This document shows, piece after piece, positions 21,350 to 32,100 of a DNA stretch of 64,000 nucleotides (the first letter of the stretch is position 1; the number at the start of each line of letters is the position of its first letter). The notes beneath the pieces are model-generated. The model had not been told where the DNA came from. It saw only the letters and a list, made by a program, of their open reading frames with translations, and made no database searches. The stretch is from Prorocentrum cordatum. Taxonomy: Eukaryota; Sar; Dinophyceae; Prorocentrales; Prorocentraceae. Location of the stretch: positions 322,761 through 386,760 of the forward strand of contig CAUYUJ010012536.1 of NCBI GenBank assembly GCA_963575745.1. Direction: 5' to 3'. The position numbers were made by a program, and so were the translations under genes.

Positions 21350-21990
21350 CTGCTTTAAGAGCTCTTCACAGACAACATCTCGTGCGCGGGCGCCATTTGG
21401 GAAAAATGGACCCCGATGACGCGCAAAGGGTCCACAAGCGGCGTGGCGCTGCACCGCAGCGGCGGCTGCCGCGAGCTTGCAGCAGACAAGGGAACGCTCC
21501 ACGGGTGCAGCTGCACAGGAGAGTAACCATTGACAAGAGTTGCCTGCGGTGCGCGGCTCCGGGGGAGCACGGGGAGCCACACCCGAGCGCGCCTGCTGCT
21601 GCTGGGCTAAGCCGCTCGGGGCGACCAGCCTTTGTGCCTCACCGCCTGACTCGTGCGGCACCATAACTCACGTCGATGATGGCGTGGCTCTCCCCGATCG
21701 GGAGCGGGCAAGAGGGGGGTGTCCAAGAGGGGGGGGGTGCAAATCATGACCGGCGGCATGTGCGCGGCCCAGCGGGGGGGGCCAGGGACGTAATGAAATA
21801 AGAAGAGGCGCCATGAGATCTGGGGAAATATCATGGCCCGCGCCATGATATCCCCCCCCCTAGTCATCCACCCCCTCTTTGCCGCCCCCGATCCCCGAGG
21901 GAGCCTCCGCGCTCCTCGAAGAGTGCCTCCTGGGGCAGGCAGCGGGCACAAGAAGCAGCCCATGGGCTCCAAAGTGGCTTCCTGCAGGCC
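21350..21990. other. GC-rich unique stretch, no gene recognised
   Basis: Several open frames but no recognisable domain. It includes an inverted word pair, ATCATGGCCCGCGCCATGAT, at about 21830-21850 with flanking CCCCCC runs. Confidence 0.4.
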
Positions 21991-21999
21991 TCACGGAGG

Positions 22000-22060
22000 A
22001 GGAGGAGGAGGAGGAGGAGAAGGAGGAGGAGGAGGAGGAGGAGGAGGAGGAGGAGGATAT
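22000..22060. repeat. GGA microsatellite
   Basis: Nearly pure GGA repeat. Confidence 0.95.
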
Positions 22061-22219
22061 AGGAGGAGGAGGACCGCCCAAGAGGACCGCCCAAGAGAGG
22101 GCGCGTTCGGCCAGCGCGCGCTCCAGGGCAGGTCTGCGCTCTCGCTGTGGCGGTCTTGCAGGGGAGGAGGAGGGTGGGGGAGGCAAGACGGGAGGGCACG
22201 AAGAGTCTTGGCTCTCTTT

Positions 22220-22395
22220 GACCACCTACCAGACCACTCCAACCCAACCCGAAGACCCGAATTTGACCCGAATTTCGGGTTGGGGGGGGGGGCGAGTTCC
22301 ACGTGTTTTTACCATGTTCCCCGACACCCCCCCGCTGCAAATGGAGGGCAAATTGAGGCCTTCGAGTTGGGTTGGGGTGGTTTGGTGGGTGGTGA
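22220..22395. repeat. family R inverted-repeat element, about 50-bp ends
   Basis: The left end reads GACCACCTACCAGACCACTC and then CAACCCAACCCGAAG. The complement of the right end reads GTCACCACCCACCAAACCAC and then CCCAACCCAACTCGAAG. The arms are about 50 bp and mostly complementary. The centre is a G-run and CCACGTGTTTTTACCATG. It is followed by GGCTGTCTTGG units like those of the K arrays. Single copy in this window. Confidence 0.65.
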
Positions 22396-22559
22396 CTCTT
22401 GGGGGCCCCTGTGGCTCGCTTTGGCTGTCTTGGCTCTCCTTGGCTGTCTTGGATCTGTCTTGCGGCGCTCTTGGGGGCCTCTGTGGCAATCCTGGGTAAA
22501 TGCTGAAGGGATTGGGCCGCGGCAGGCTGCTGGAGGGCATCGAAAGTGAGAACGGGAGA

Positions 22560-23580
22560 CCACTGAAGAAACCGAGAGAAACCATTGAAGACACATAGAG
22601 CACATGTACAGAAAATAGTGCGGGCCTGGGCGAGGAGGAAGAGGCGGATACTGAGGGAGGGAAGAAGAGGGATAAGGAACCGATCGGAGCCCTGGGAACC
22701 GTTTGTGGAGCTTCTGGGGCCCCCGATTGTAGAGCGAGCTCCTGCTGCCGCGGTGTATTCGAGAACCCTCTCGGGGACCTGTAGAACGAGATCTGGAGCC
22801 TCTAGCGGGGCGAACTTCCGGGGCCCCCGCGACGCGAGCTTCCGCGCGGTTTCTTCCCGCCTCCAGGCCCGGTGCCCAGGGGTCCCTGCACGCAAATGCA
22901 GCGCGACTAGCTCTTCAAGAAGCAGATGGCGATCTTCATTCATCCCCCCCCCACTTAGGTCAGGTCGGTTCAGCCGATAAGTGATCCAGTTTCTCGGTTT
23001 ACGTCTGCACGCCTGCGCACGACACAATCGGACATCCGACCGAAGTGGGCCCCTTGGGCTCTTGACCAATGCCCTGGGTCGCATGCGCTTCCGCCCGCTC
23101 AGGCCAATACATGTTCCAGCTCATGGTCATCGCCAAGGCAGTGGACCGGAAAGGGGGGGAGATGGGAGGCGGCAGGCGAGGCTGGCCAGCCAGAATGGCA
23201 GCACCACGTTCGCAGGGCCTTGACCAGTGCACACGCCCGAGACTGCCAACGGTCTTCGCGATGGCAGCGGCATGGGGACGGGAGGAGATGGAGCAAGGTA
23301 CGGACAAAAAACGGCTGCTAAAGTAGCGATTTTGTTTGGCTCCTGTCTGGCGTGCAGACGCGCACATAGGCGACTGGACTGCGCCGCTCCGGACGCGTCG
23401 TGCCGCCCGAACTGGACTGGAAAATCAAGAATGTAGCATGCCCTGCAGGGTGGGCAAGCAAGAGGCAGGGGAGGAGAGGGGGGGGAGAGAAGGGGGGCCG
23501 GGGGAAGGAGAGGGTCCCGGGGATCAGACTTCCATCACGGGTATGCTCCGCACTTTGCTGCGGTGCACATAGCGCGTATG
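22560..23580. other. mixed unique sequence, no gene recognised
   Basis: Moderately GC-rich. Minus-strand frames over 22600-23080 read SIRLFLLAQARTIFC and similar but show no family motif. A TA repeat follows at 23598-23636. Confidence 0.4.
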
Positions 23581-23597
23581 TCACAGTGTGTATATCT

Positions 23598-23640
23598 TGG
23601 CGTATATATATATATATATATATATATGTGCACAAATATA
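23598..23640. repeat. TA microsatellite
   Basis: About 18 TA units, then TATACATAC. Confidence 0.9.
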
Positions 23641-23769
23641 TACATACTAGTGTGGACACGTTGATTAAATCCACGGAGCTGCGTGAGTCAAAGCTTGCCG
23701 ACGCGGGCTGCTGTTTCTGACGAGCAAATTCCAACTATCTGCGGTGCGCGATCGAAAACCAATGTGAAA

Positions 23770-24370
23770 TCTATGATTTTCGTCTCTTCAGGCCCTCTTG
23801 GGGGTCCTCCTGTGGCTCCTTTGGCCGTCTTGGACCCTCTGGGGCCGTTTTGACAGCATCTTCGGCAGTCTTGGGGCCCTCGTGGGCAGACTCGGGGCCC
23901 TCTTGGCCTGTCCAAGGGCCTCTTAGGGGCTTGTTGGGCCATCTTCAGGGCCTCTTGGGGGATTCTTGGGTCGTCTTCGGGACATCTTGGGCCCTCCTTG
24001 GGCCCCTCCTGGGCTGCCTTGGGGCTCTCTTGGGCGCCTCTTGGGCCGTCTGGGGGGGATCCTGGATTGAAGGGCTCATGGGCCGCGTTGGGGATCCAGA
24101 GAGCGCGAGAATCTCAGAATCCGTAGAAAACCAAAAAGGGAAATCTACGATTTCGGCCTCTTGGCGCCCTGTAGGGTGTCCCCTCGGAGCTGTCTCGGGG
24201 CGCTTTGGCGGGTTATGAGGCCGTCCTTAGGCGCACCTTCGGGCCGTCGGAGGCCCGACTTTGGCCACCTCGGGGCGGTCTTTGGAGCTTCGGTGCCGTC
24301 TCGGGGCCCGCCAGGAAACCTCTGCTGCCGTTTCGGGCTCCCCGGGGCGCTCGGGGAGCCAGGGGATTTA
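23770..24370 (+). repeat. K array 1: degenerate GGCC-TCTTGGG repeat
   Basis: Irregular units of about 12-30 bp built from CTCTTGGGGGCC, GGCCGTCTTGGG and TTCGGGGC. The same words form arrays at 25190-25720 (+), 35585-36150 (-) and 52930-53415 (-). Open frames across them are low-complexity Gly/Leu/Trp or Pro/Lys/Arg strings. Confidence 0.75.
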
Positions 24371-24379
24371 GTTGAGCGC

Positions 24380-25190
24380 ACACACATCTATACATATGTG
24401 GGAAACGTAGATGTAGATGTAGGTGAACCGTTACATCTGTATATATATATATCGATATATACATATATATATATGTATCGACGCATGTACATACAGATGT
24501 CTGTATGTATGTACATACGTGTGTATAGTTGCAGATGTATGTGTGCACATGTATGTATGTGTGTATGTATGTGTGTATGCGTGCGTGATTGTATGTATGT
24601 ATGCGTGCATGCATGCATGCATGTATGTGTGTATGTATGTGTGTATGTGTGTATGTGCACGTATGTATGTGTGGATGTTAATATGTATGTAGGTCGACCG
24701 TTGTGTGCGTGCATCGTACAAACACACATGCATGCATGCTTACACACAAACATACATAAACACCTACCTGCATGCGTACATACGCAACTACACGCGTACA
24801 CACGTACATACAGACGTACATGAGAGCGTACACAAGTGCATACTTATATACAGTACATGCCATGACATAAGCTAGCATGCTGAAACATAGCAGTCCATCC
24901 CATACCATGTGTGCACGCGTACATACATACACACACATAAACATCCATCCATACATGTACGCACGTATGCATGCGTGCATACAGGTATGACTGCATACAT
25001 GCGCGCATGTATGTATAGTTACATATATATATACGCATCACATACACATATACATACATACATGCGTGTACACATACAGACAGACATGCATGCATGCACA
25101 CATACATACATAGACTATGTATATATATATATACACACAGAATTACTTTTATATATATATATATATATATATACATACATACATATCGGC
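24380..25190. repeat. ATGT/TGTA/CATA cryptic microsatellite block
   Basis: About 800 bp of TATG, TGCATG, ACAT and TA repeats. Strand bias switches near 24715, GT-rich before and AC-rich after, which gives the block an overall inverted symmetry. It lies exactly between two K arrays. Confidence 0.9.
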
Positions 25191-25720
25191 GACTTGGAAT
25201 CCTCTTGGCGGCTTTCTAGGGGCATCTTCGGGCCTGTTTGGGGACTGGCACGGGTCTTAGGAACTGCTCGAGGCCGTCCGTGGGGCCATCGTTGGGGCGC
25301 TGCACGGTCGTCTTGGAGGTCTCCTGGGCCACGCTTGGGCTGCATCGAGGCCGTCGTGGAGGCGTCTAGGGCGATCCTGGAGCCTCTTCGGCTGTCTTGG
25401 AGCCCTCTTGGAGGGGCCTCTTAGGTCGTCTTTGGGTCATGTGGGAGGCTCCTTCGGTCGTCTAGGGCTCTCGGCAATCCGAACAAGTAGGAACCACAAG
25501 CTCTCTCTCAAAAACATTTGGGCAAGAGCTGTTCGTCGCCTCTTGGGGGCCTCCTGGGAGTCTCTTGATAGCTAGATTGGGCATGTTTGGGGCTGTCTTA
25601 GAGACGTATTGATCAATGTGATCGGTCCATCTCACGGCCGCTTGGGCGATGTTGGCGACAAATGGGGATCGTCTGATGCCTTGCGCATTTTTCTTGAGCC
25701 GTCTTGACGCCCTCTCAGGG
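25190..25720 (+). repeat. K array 2
   Basis: Same degenerate units as K array 1, for example GGGCATCTTCGGGCCTGTTTG, written here as GGGCATCTTCGGGCC plus TGTTTG, and GAGCCTCTTCGGCTGTCTTG. Confidence 0.7.
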
Positions 25721-25979
25721 CCCTCTTGAAGACCCGTGGCGGCAGCACGACATCACACACGATGGACGCGAGGTGTACACTCTGGAAGGAGGGTGCCCGT
25801 ACTCATACAGATGACTCCCCAATCAACGGTTGCACTTCGAAGCTCCCACTGCTGTTCCCCCAGAAAAAAAAACATTGGGCATGGCGAGGTGTCGCTTGGC
25901 TTGGGGTCTGGCAAGTCCTCCTGCATGCGGACCTGGGGCGCAGGACGACGGAGAGCCGGAACAGATCCAAACATCGCCA

Positions 25980-26420
25980 CGCACACACGCACACACACAA
26001 CACCACCACCACCACTACCACCACCACCAACAACAACAGCAACAACAACAGAAACAATCATTTTACCCGAACGCTCAGTGTTCTCCCCAGTGCCAGGGTT
26101 TTCATGCGACGCCAGCCAATACCCCCACTTCGTGGGGGGGCAATGCAAGCTCTACCAAACATCCACACGACTCTCGGGAACCACCCACACCCAGCTTCCC
26201 GCCCTATGACGTCAGGACACTTCACTTCGTGGCGCGCGGACGATCGTGGATACTACACTGGCGTGGAGTACACACCCGCAGAGGTTAATCACTTGTTTGG
26301 GCCCCGCATGTGCCCCGCATCGTGCATTTGTTGCGCATGATATGAGAGCAAGACAGAGAGAGAGAGAGAGCAAGACAGAGAGACAGAGAGAGAGAGAGAG
26401 AGAGCAAGACAGAGAGCCAG
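25980..26420. repeat. CA, CCA, CAA and GA microsatellites
   Basis: CA at 25980-25998, CCA/CAA at 25999-26055 and AGAG at 26344-26420. The intervening 26060-26340 has no recognised gene. Confidence 0.9.
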
Positions 26421-26439
26421 AGGAGAGCTACGGTGCGAT

Positions 26440-26960
26440 TCGTGTGATTTTATGATGCGCGGTGCTAAAATTCTTAAAAACCCAATGATTTTTGGAGATT
26501 TCGGCGTGCGCGCGCGAAGAAAAAACGAATATGTCCCGCATGGTATTTTTTGACAGGGATGATGGCCCTGGCAGGTGCGCAAACGTTGTCGCAGAAGTTC
26601 GAAAAAATTGCTCGCAAAAGCCCGTTTGACAGAATTGTTTAAAAAGTGTTGGTTTTCCTACGAATCCGCAAGAGCGCGCGGAAGAACATTTTGACATTTT
26701 TTTCTTAAAAAACCATTGGGTTTTTGATGTTTTTATGTTAAAATCGCTACGAAACCTAAGGTTTTGGAAGGATTTCGTCTTGCGCGCACGAATGTCCACT
26801 TTACCTTATTTTTTGCAAGGGATTCTTGCAATTTGATCAAGTAAGAACAAGAATTTTCATTTTATAGTGTTTTTTGCAAGGGAAAACGGATACAACAAAA
26901 CAACCGGATCCGGTACAATCGTTTTGCCTGAGACTTCCTCACGAAAATGATGAAAATGTA
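26440..26960. other. AT-richer unique stretch, no gene recognised
   Basis: Lower GC than the rest, with repeated cues such as CGTTTGACA, TTTTTTGCAAGGGA (near 26812 and 26870) and AAAACCCAATG / AAAACCATTGGG. No coding frame of note. Confidence 0.5.
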
Positions 26961-27029
26961 GCTGCGGCCTAGGCGCGGCGGGGGGGCCGTGCACCAGGGG
27001 TCCCAACAATAATTATTCTTAAGAAGAAA

Positions 27030-27065
27030 TAATGTTCAACAACAGCAACAGCAACAACAACAAGG

Positions 27066-27126
<61 letters not shown>

Positions 27127-27247
27127 GCGGCAACAGCAACAACAACAACAGCAACAACAACAACAGCAGCAACAACAGCAACAGCAACAGCAGCAACAAC
27201 AGTAACAACAGCAACAACAGCAACAACAGCAACAACAGCAACACACA
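27030..27247. repeat. CAA/CAG microsatellite
   Basis: Mixed CAA and CAG repeat, about 70 units. Poly-Gln, Asn, Leu and Cys frames are repeat artefacts. Confidence 0.97.
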
Positions 27248-27289
27248 CCACAAAACGCCGTCCCCAGGCGATCTCTCTGGCCCTTCGGG

Positions 27290-27525
27290 GATCTTCTGAC
27301 CCGGGTCAATCCAGACCCGGGTCAGCAGGAAACCAAACACTGAAATGCAGGAAAAAACAACTGCAACGCAGGTCTTCGCAAACCCGGGTCAGCCAATATG
27401 CGCGGCTGCCTCGCGGCCACGAGCGGCTCGCTAACCCGGGTCAGCCAGAGGGGGTCTTCGCAGGATCCTGCAGGATCCGGCGCCCTGGCTGACCCCCGTT
27501 TGCACTGACCCCCGTCTCAATCAGG
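27290..27525. repeat. dispersed ACCCGGGTCAG short repeat
   Basis: The palindromic word GACCCGGGTC or AACCCGGGTCAG(C) appears five times at 27298-27450, then GCTGACCCCCGTTTG and CTGACCCCCGTC. Spacing is irregular. Confidence 0.6.
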
Positions 27526-27530
27526 GGCAA

Positions 27531-27790
27531 ACAAACCTACCTCGCTTTTGACCACCCTCGCTTCCAATAGATACCAAGCGATGCCAAACTACGGCACGTA
27601 CTGGCCAGGCCGCTTGACGAGGAGGCGCGTGGTATGACTTGGTTATGCCTGGAAGCGAAAGCGGGGGAGGTAATCCACGCTCTGAGATCCAGGGGTCCTG
27701 GCTGTTTCAGAGACGAGGCTAGAGCTCGTGGTATGACTTGGTTTTGCCTGGAAGCGAAAGCGGGGTAGGTAATTCACGCTCTGACTCGAG
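27531..27790. repeat. family D element D2 plus partial copy D2b
   Basis: D2 (27531-27720) has ends AACCTACCTCGCTTTTGACC and GCGAAAGCGGGGGAGGTAAT and a right extension, CCAGGGGTCCTGGCTGTTTC, also found at 44769-44960. A second right half, TGGAAGCGAAAGCGGGGTAG with flanks, follows at 27725-27790. Confidence 0.75.
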
Positions 27791-27945
27791 GCTCCCGAGC
27801 CCTCCTCGAAGACCTTCCCTCCGGCCCGCGGGCGCCCCTCTGGCGGCCGCGGGCGCCCCGCAGCCGCAGGGCGAGGCGCGGCGCCCCGTGGGCGCCAGCG
27901 CGCGTCGTCGGCGGGGCGGCCTCGTCGACCTCCTCCTCCTCCTCC

Positions 27946-27967
27946 TCCGTAGCCATTTTGGCTCAAG
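27946..27967 (+). other. perfect dinoflagellate spliced-leader sequence at the retrotransposon 5' end
   Basis: TCCGTAGCCAT followed by TTTGGCTCAAG, 22 of 22 with the conserved leader (first base D = A, G or T). It directly follows a CTC tract (27930-27945) and precedes ORF1 by 109 nt. A leader here means that the RNA that was reverse transcribed had been trans-spliced. Confidence 0.95.
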
Positions 27968-28076
27968 CCGCTTCGGGCTCGCGAGGTTTCTCGCGCGCCT
28001 TGCAGGTGCCATTCTTCGGAGCGGCAGCGCGCCTGCGAGCCTTTTCTTTCGCTCCCATCCACCCCCGCACAGGTGG

Positions 28077-29138
28077 ATGGCCAGTCCCGCTCATGATGTG
28101 CTGCCAGGACCGACCCGCCCCTTCTGGGGCTGCCCGTCCTGCGGCGCGTCCGCCAACTATGCATCGCGCATTCGGTGCCGATGCGGCCGCCCTGCCCCGC
28201 AGTCTGTCGCAGACAAGGCGCGCAAGGCGGCCAAGCAGATGGAAGCCGGTGGGCCGTCTCATGCTCCTGGGGCTGCAGGTGGTCGCCGCCGTGCTGGGAG
28301 TGCGTGGGCGGCAGGACCGCCAGGCAGTGTGGATGGTGGCATCGCCCGTGAGCTCGCCGAGCTCAAGCGCAAGTACGCCGCCCTCCAGAAGTCCCAGGCC
28401 GTGCCCACTCCCGTGCCTGCGCCTCCGCCCGATCCGCTCGATCTTGAGGTACAGCGCTGGGAAGGTATCGTTGCCCAGTTCGCCAAGTCTGGCTTGGGCG
28501 CTGACGTCCCCAGCCGTGTCAGTGCCGAGCAGTCTCTGGCCGCGGCGCGCAAGGCTCGGAATGATGCCAAGCCACAACTTGCACGCCACACCACCCTCGG
28601 GCACAAGCTGCAGGATGCGATCAAGCGCCATCAGAAGCTCGAGTCCGACGTCAGTGCGCAGGTCAAGGTCGTCGAGGCCGCCGAGGAGCACCTCCGTGAG
28701 CTCAGGGCCAAGGTGCTGGCCGCCAAGGACCTGGTGGCTACCCTCCAGGAGGAGCTGCGCGAGTCTTGCCCTAAGGACCTGCGCCCTGAAGGGAGTGATG
28801 CTACCTCCTTCGTGCTGCCCGACCTCCCGACCACCGTGCTGGAGGCCGACGCCGACCTCAAGGCCATGGTGGAGTCGCCTGTCTTTGACAAGTTCAAGGA
28901 GGCTGTGCGTGCGGCTGCTGCCGCCCAGGCAGCCGCCGCTGGCCCAACCGTCGGGGATGAGGGCACCGACTGTGGTGAATCGGTTCCCGTCCCTGAGGAT
29001 GATGATGTGTACCTTGACGTCGACGAGGAAGGCATCTCCCAGGTCATCTCCACTACCAAGTTTGCTGGTGACAAACGGGAGCTCCAGGAGTTGTTCAAGT
29101 CCCTCGGCCTCGTCACCAAGAAGCAGCGGCGGGGGTGA
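28077..29138 (+). CDS. retrotransposon ORF1, zinc-finger and coiled-coil protein
   Basis: About 353 residues, likely an RNA-binding chaperone that coats the element RNA, as ORF1 proteins of LINEs do. The start MASPAHDVLPG is the first in-frame ATG after the spliced leader. Residues 16-37 hold a Cys4-like finger, FWGCPSCGASANYASRIRCRCG in part: C19-x2-C22-x11-C34-x-C36. A Gly/Ala-rich stretch follows, then a long charged helical region with heptad-like Leu spacing (LAELKRKYAALQ, VEAAEEHLRELRAKVLAAKD), probably a coiled coil for oligomerisation. The C-terminus is acidic (PVPEDDDVYLDVDEEG) and ends in basic VTKKQRRG. There is no RRM or gag-knuckle array. The stop TGA at 29136-29138 is followed 52 nt later by the ORF2 start in a different frame. 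The assignment to ORF1 rests on position and features rather than on a named family. Confidence 0.8.
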   Translation: MASPAHDVLPGPTRPFWGCPSCGASANYASRIRCRCGRPAPQSVADKARKAAKQMEAGGPSHAPGAAGGRRRAGSAWAAGPPGSVDGGIARELAELKRKYAALQKSQAVPTPVPAPPPDPLDLEVQRWEGIVAQFAKSGLGADVPSRVSAEQSLAAARKARNDAKPQLARHTTLGHKLQDAIKRHQKLESDVSAQVKVVEAAEEHLRELRAKVLAAKDLVATLQEELRESCPKDLRPEGSDATSFVLPDLPTTVLEADADLKAMVESPVFDKFKEAVRAAAAAQAAAAGPTVGDEGTDCGESVPVPEDDDVYLDVDEEGISQVISTTKFAGDKRELQELFKSLGLVTKKQRRG

Positions 29139-29190
29139 TCCTCACCATGGTGCAGTACACCCGCGGGTCTGTGGCCTGCCGTTGTCGTGT

Positions 29191-32100
29191 ATGAGGCTAC
29201 CAATACCCCCGATTTGCAGGAAGAAGTTGCCGCCGACATCGACGGCGACACAGTTCATCGAGACTTTCAATGGCTCTGGGTGGTCCACGCTACGTGAGCG
29301 GCTCACCACGACTACCAGTGTCATCGTGTGCGCCCAGGAGCTTGGCTTGTCCGAGCTCACAGCGCCCCAGTCCCTGGCCGCGGTGCGCGCCCTGGGCTGG
29401 CGATTCCTCATCAGTGAGTCGTCCTTCAACCCCGCGACGCAGAGGTGCTCGGCTGGGGTTGGAGTTTTTGTTCGTGATGGGTTTGGCTTGCGATGGACTG
29501 ACCCAGCGTGCAAGGCTATTGTGCCACATCGTGCCATACAGGTTACCATTGACCTCCCTGGTTTCTCGTTCAACATCGTGTGTGCCTATTTCCACGTCAA
29601 TGACGGCATGCGTGAGAAGAATCTGTCCATGCTCAGCGCGATCGGCGCCAAGATCATCCAGCCTCCGCTCACGGTCATTGCGGCAGATTGGAACAACTCA
29701 CCTGCCGCCGTCGAGGCCACGGGCTTTGTGCAGAAGGTCAAGGCCGTCATCATGGCGCCTGCTGCAATCACCTGCCGTACCAGTTCGTCTACGTCCACGA
29801 TTGATTTCTTCGTTGTAGGGCATGCTCTGTCTACGCTGGCTGCCAGCATCTTTGTGGACAGCACGTGGCATGTTAGACCGCACCGTCCTGTTTTGCTTGA
29901 GCTGCGTGCTAATGCACTTCAGGTCCGTCAGTTGGTCTTTCGGCGTCACAGTCGAATCCCCACCCACCTCCCGATCGGCTGTCCTCGTCCCCCTCCCCCG
30001 TGGGCGTTGTCAGAGCGCCTCCTGCCCAAGCTGCAGTTTTTGTCTGAGCATGGCTCCTCTCAGGAGGCCTGGGCTCTCATGAATGAAGTGTGGTCTCTCT
30101 TTGCCAATGCTGCCGAGCAGGAGTTACTTGACGTTTGCGATCTCCCCACCACCCGTGCGGGGTGGCGAGGAGCTCGCGTGCAGTCAGTCTGGGAGCCTAT
30201 CGTCCATCGCCGACAGGAGCCCGATGATGGCACGCTGGTGGCTAACTGTTGGCAATGGATGTGCGGTATGCTCAGTGAGTTTTTGTCTCTCACGCGTCGT
30301 GATGATGTTGATTGGGTCTCGGGTGAAGGCGCTCACCATCTCCTGGCGGTGCGAGTTTCGCACGCGGGGGAGGGCTTGTGCGCCCGCCTGGACCGCTCGC
30401 TGGCGTCAGTACGCCTCCTGCTCACTCAATGGTCTCCGCATTTGCCTGGGGACAGCGAGTGGTGGGATACTGCTGATGCGCTCGCGGAGGAGCTCGCCAC
30501 GGAATGTGATGAAGTCCAGGCGGAGCACTCCAAAGCCAGAGACCGCTCCTGGAAGGAGTGGCACATCTTGGCGCTCAGCGGCTCGGCCAGGCGCATGCAT
30601 CGCCTGACCCGCATCAAGAAGCTGTGGGAGCCCACGGTCTCCTCCTCGGTCCCTGGGTCGTTTACGTCTGAGCCGTGTCAGTTAGTACAGGAGGAGACCG
30701 TGAAGCTCGGAGGTTTTTGGCATGCGGAGGTGGAGCCTCCTGAGGCGTGGATTCCCGATCGCGAGGCTCTGGACGCTCTCACGTGTGTGCAGTTGCGTGC
30801 GGCGGCTCGGACTTTCTCGGAATCCACGGCCCAAAGCCTAGACGGTTTTCACCCACGGCATGTCGAGATGCTCAGCGACACAGCGCTCGTGCAGCTCAGT
30901 ATTATTTTCACGTGCTCGGAGCGCCTCGGCTTGTTTCCTGCCCAGCTCCTCTGGCTCCTCTTTCCACTGCTTGAGAAGCCGCAAGGCGGCTACCGCCCAA
31001 TTTTGCTCGTCGCGTCCTTTGTGCGAGTGTGGGAAAAGGCACGCCGCCCTCTTGTGGAGCCCTTCCTGGAAGCGTCCTCCCGCAAGTACTGGTCCTTTGG
31101 AAAAGGCAGGGGAGCTGAGGAGGCAGTGTGGCTTGCGGCGGTCCGCGCTGAACGTGGCCAGGCTATCGACCAAGAGACGGCGGGGTTTCTGTGGGATGGC
31201 CTCAAGTTCTATGAGTCGTTTAACTTGGAGCTCCTGCGTGATCGTGCGCTGGCGTGCGGGCTCCCGCGGCCCCTAGTCAAGGTCCTGTTCAACTTCTGGA
31301 GGGGGCCCCGCCTGGTTCGACTGGGAGCCCATCACTGTCCTCTTGTGCAGTTTGCCCGCTCTGGGTTGCCAGCTGGCGACGTGTTCAATGACGCCTTCGT
31401 GCAGATCTACCTCCTCGGGGCCCTAGATGGTTTCGTGGCGCGGCACCCCCGCTTGGACCTCGGCGTGTACGTTGATGACGACTGCGTTTCCATGACGGGC
31501 CCCCGACAAGACCTCGTACCAGCCCTCGTGGAGGCCGCCCAGGACCTCGTCACCGTTTATAGGGAGGAGCTCCAGGTTGGCCTCGCCCACGACAAGGCGG
31601 TGGTCTTTGGGTCTTCCCATGATGTCGTTCGTGACCTCGATCGACGGCTTGCTCGTATCGGTGCTCGCTCAGCGGCTGCTACGACCTCTGCCACTGCGCT
31701 CGGTGCTGACTTTGCTCCTGCTCGTCCTCGTGCTGCGCCTGGCGCTACGTGTCGGATGAAGAAACGGTTTCGAGCTATGAAGAGACGTGTTGGCTTCCTG
31801 CGTTCGCTACGACGACGGCTCTCTGTTGGCAAGGCCAGACTTCACAAGATATATATATCTGGAGTGCGCCCTGCGACTACGTACGGCTCCCTCGTCACTG
31901 GCATGACGGAGAGAGAGTTGTTGGTTTTACGACGTGCCCTCGTCCCGTTCCGAGGAGGCTCGCTACCCGCTCGTATGCTCCTGTATGATGACCCAGCGTG
32001 GAAGGTAGCAGTGGCGCCCGTCATTCAATATTCCAAGGCAGTATGGAACTCAATTGTGCATCCTGATCGTGCTGTGCTCTCGTGGAGGTTCTTGCAGAAG

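Noticed and set aside
21864-23084. A 406-codon minus-strand frame
   Set aside because: It crosses a GGA tract and the family R inverted repeat; composition changes abruptly and no family motif is present.
24431-25176. His/Tyr/Thr-rich and Cys/Val-rich small proteins
   Set aside because: They translate TATG/ACAT repeats; both strands and all phases give similar strings.
27958-29190. Treating the first 411 codons of the long plus frame as part of ORF2
   Set aside because: This part overlaps ORF1 in another phase, is Ser/Pro/Arg-biased, and ORF1 has the finger and coiled-coil features.
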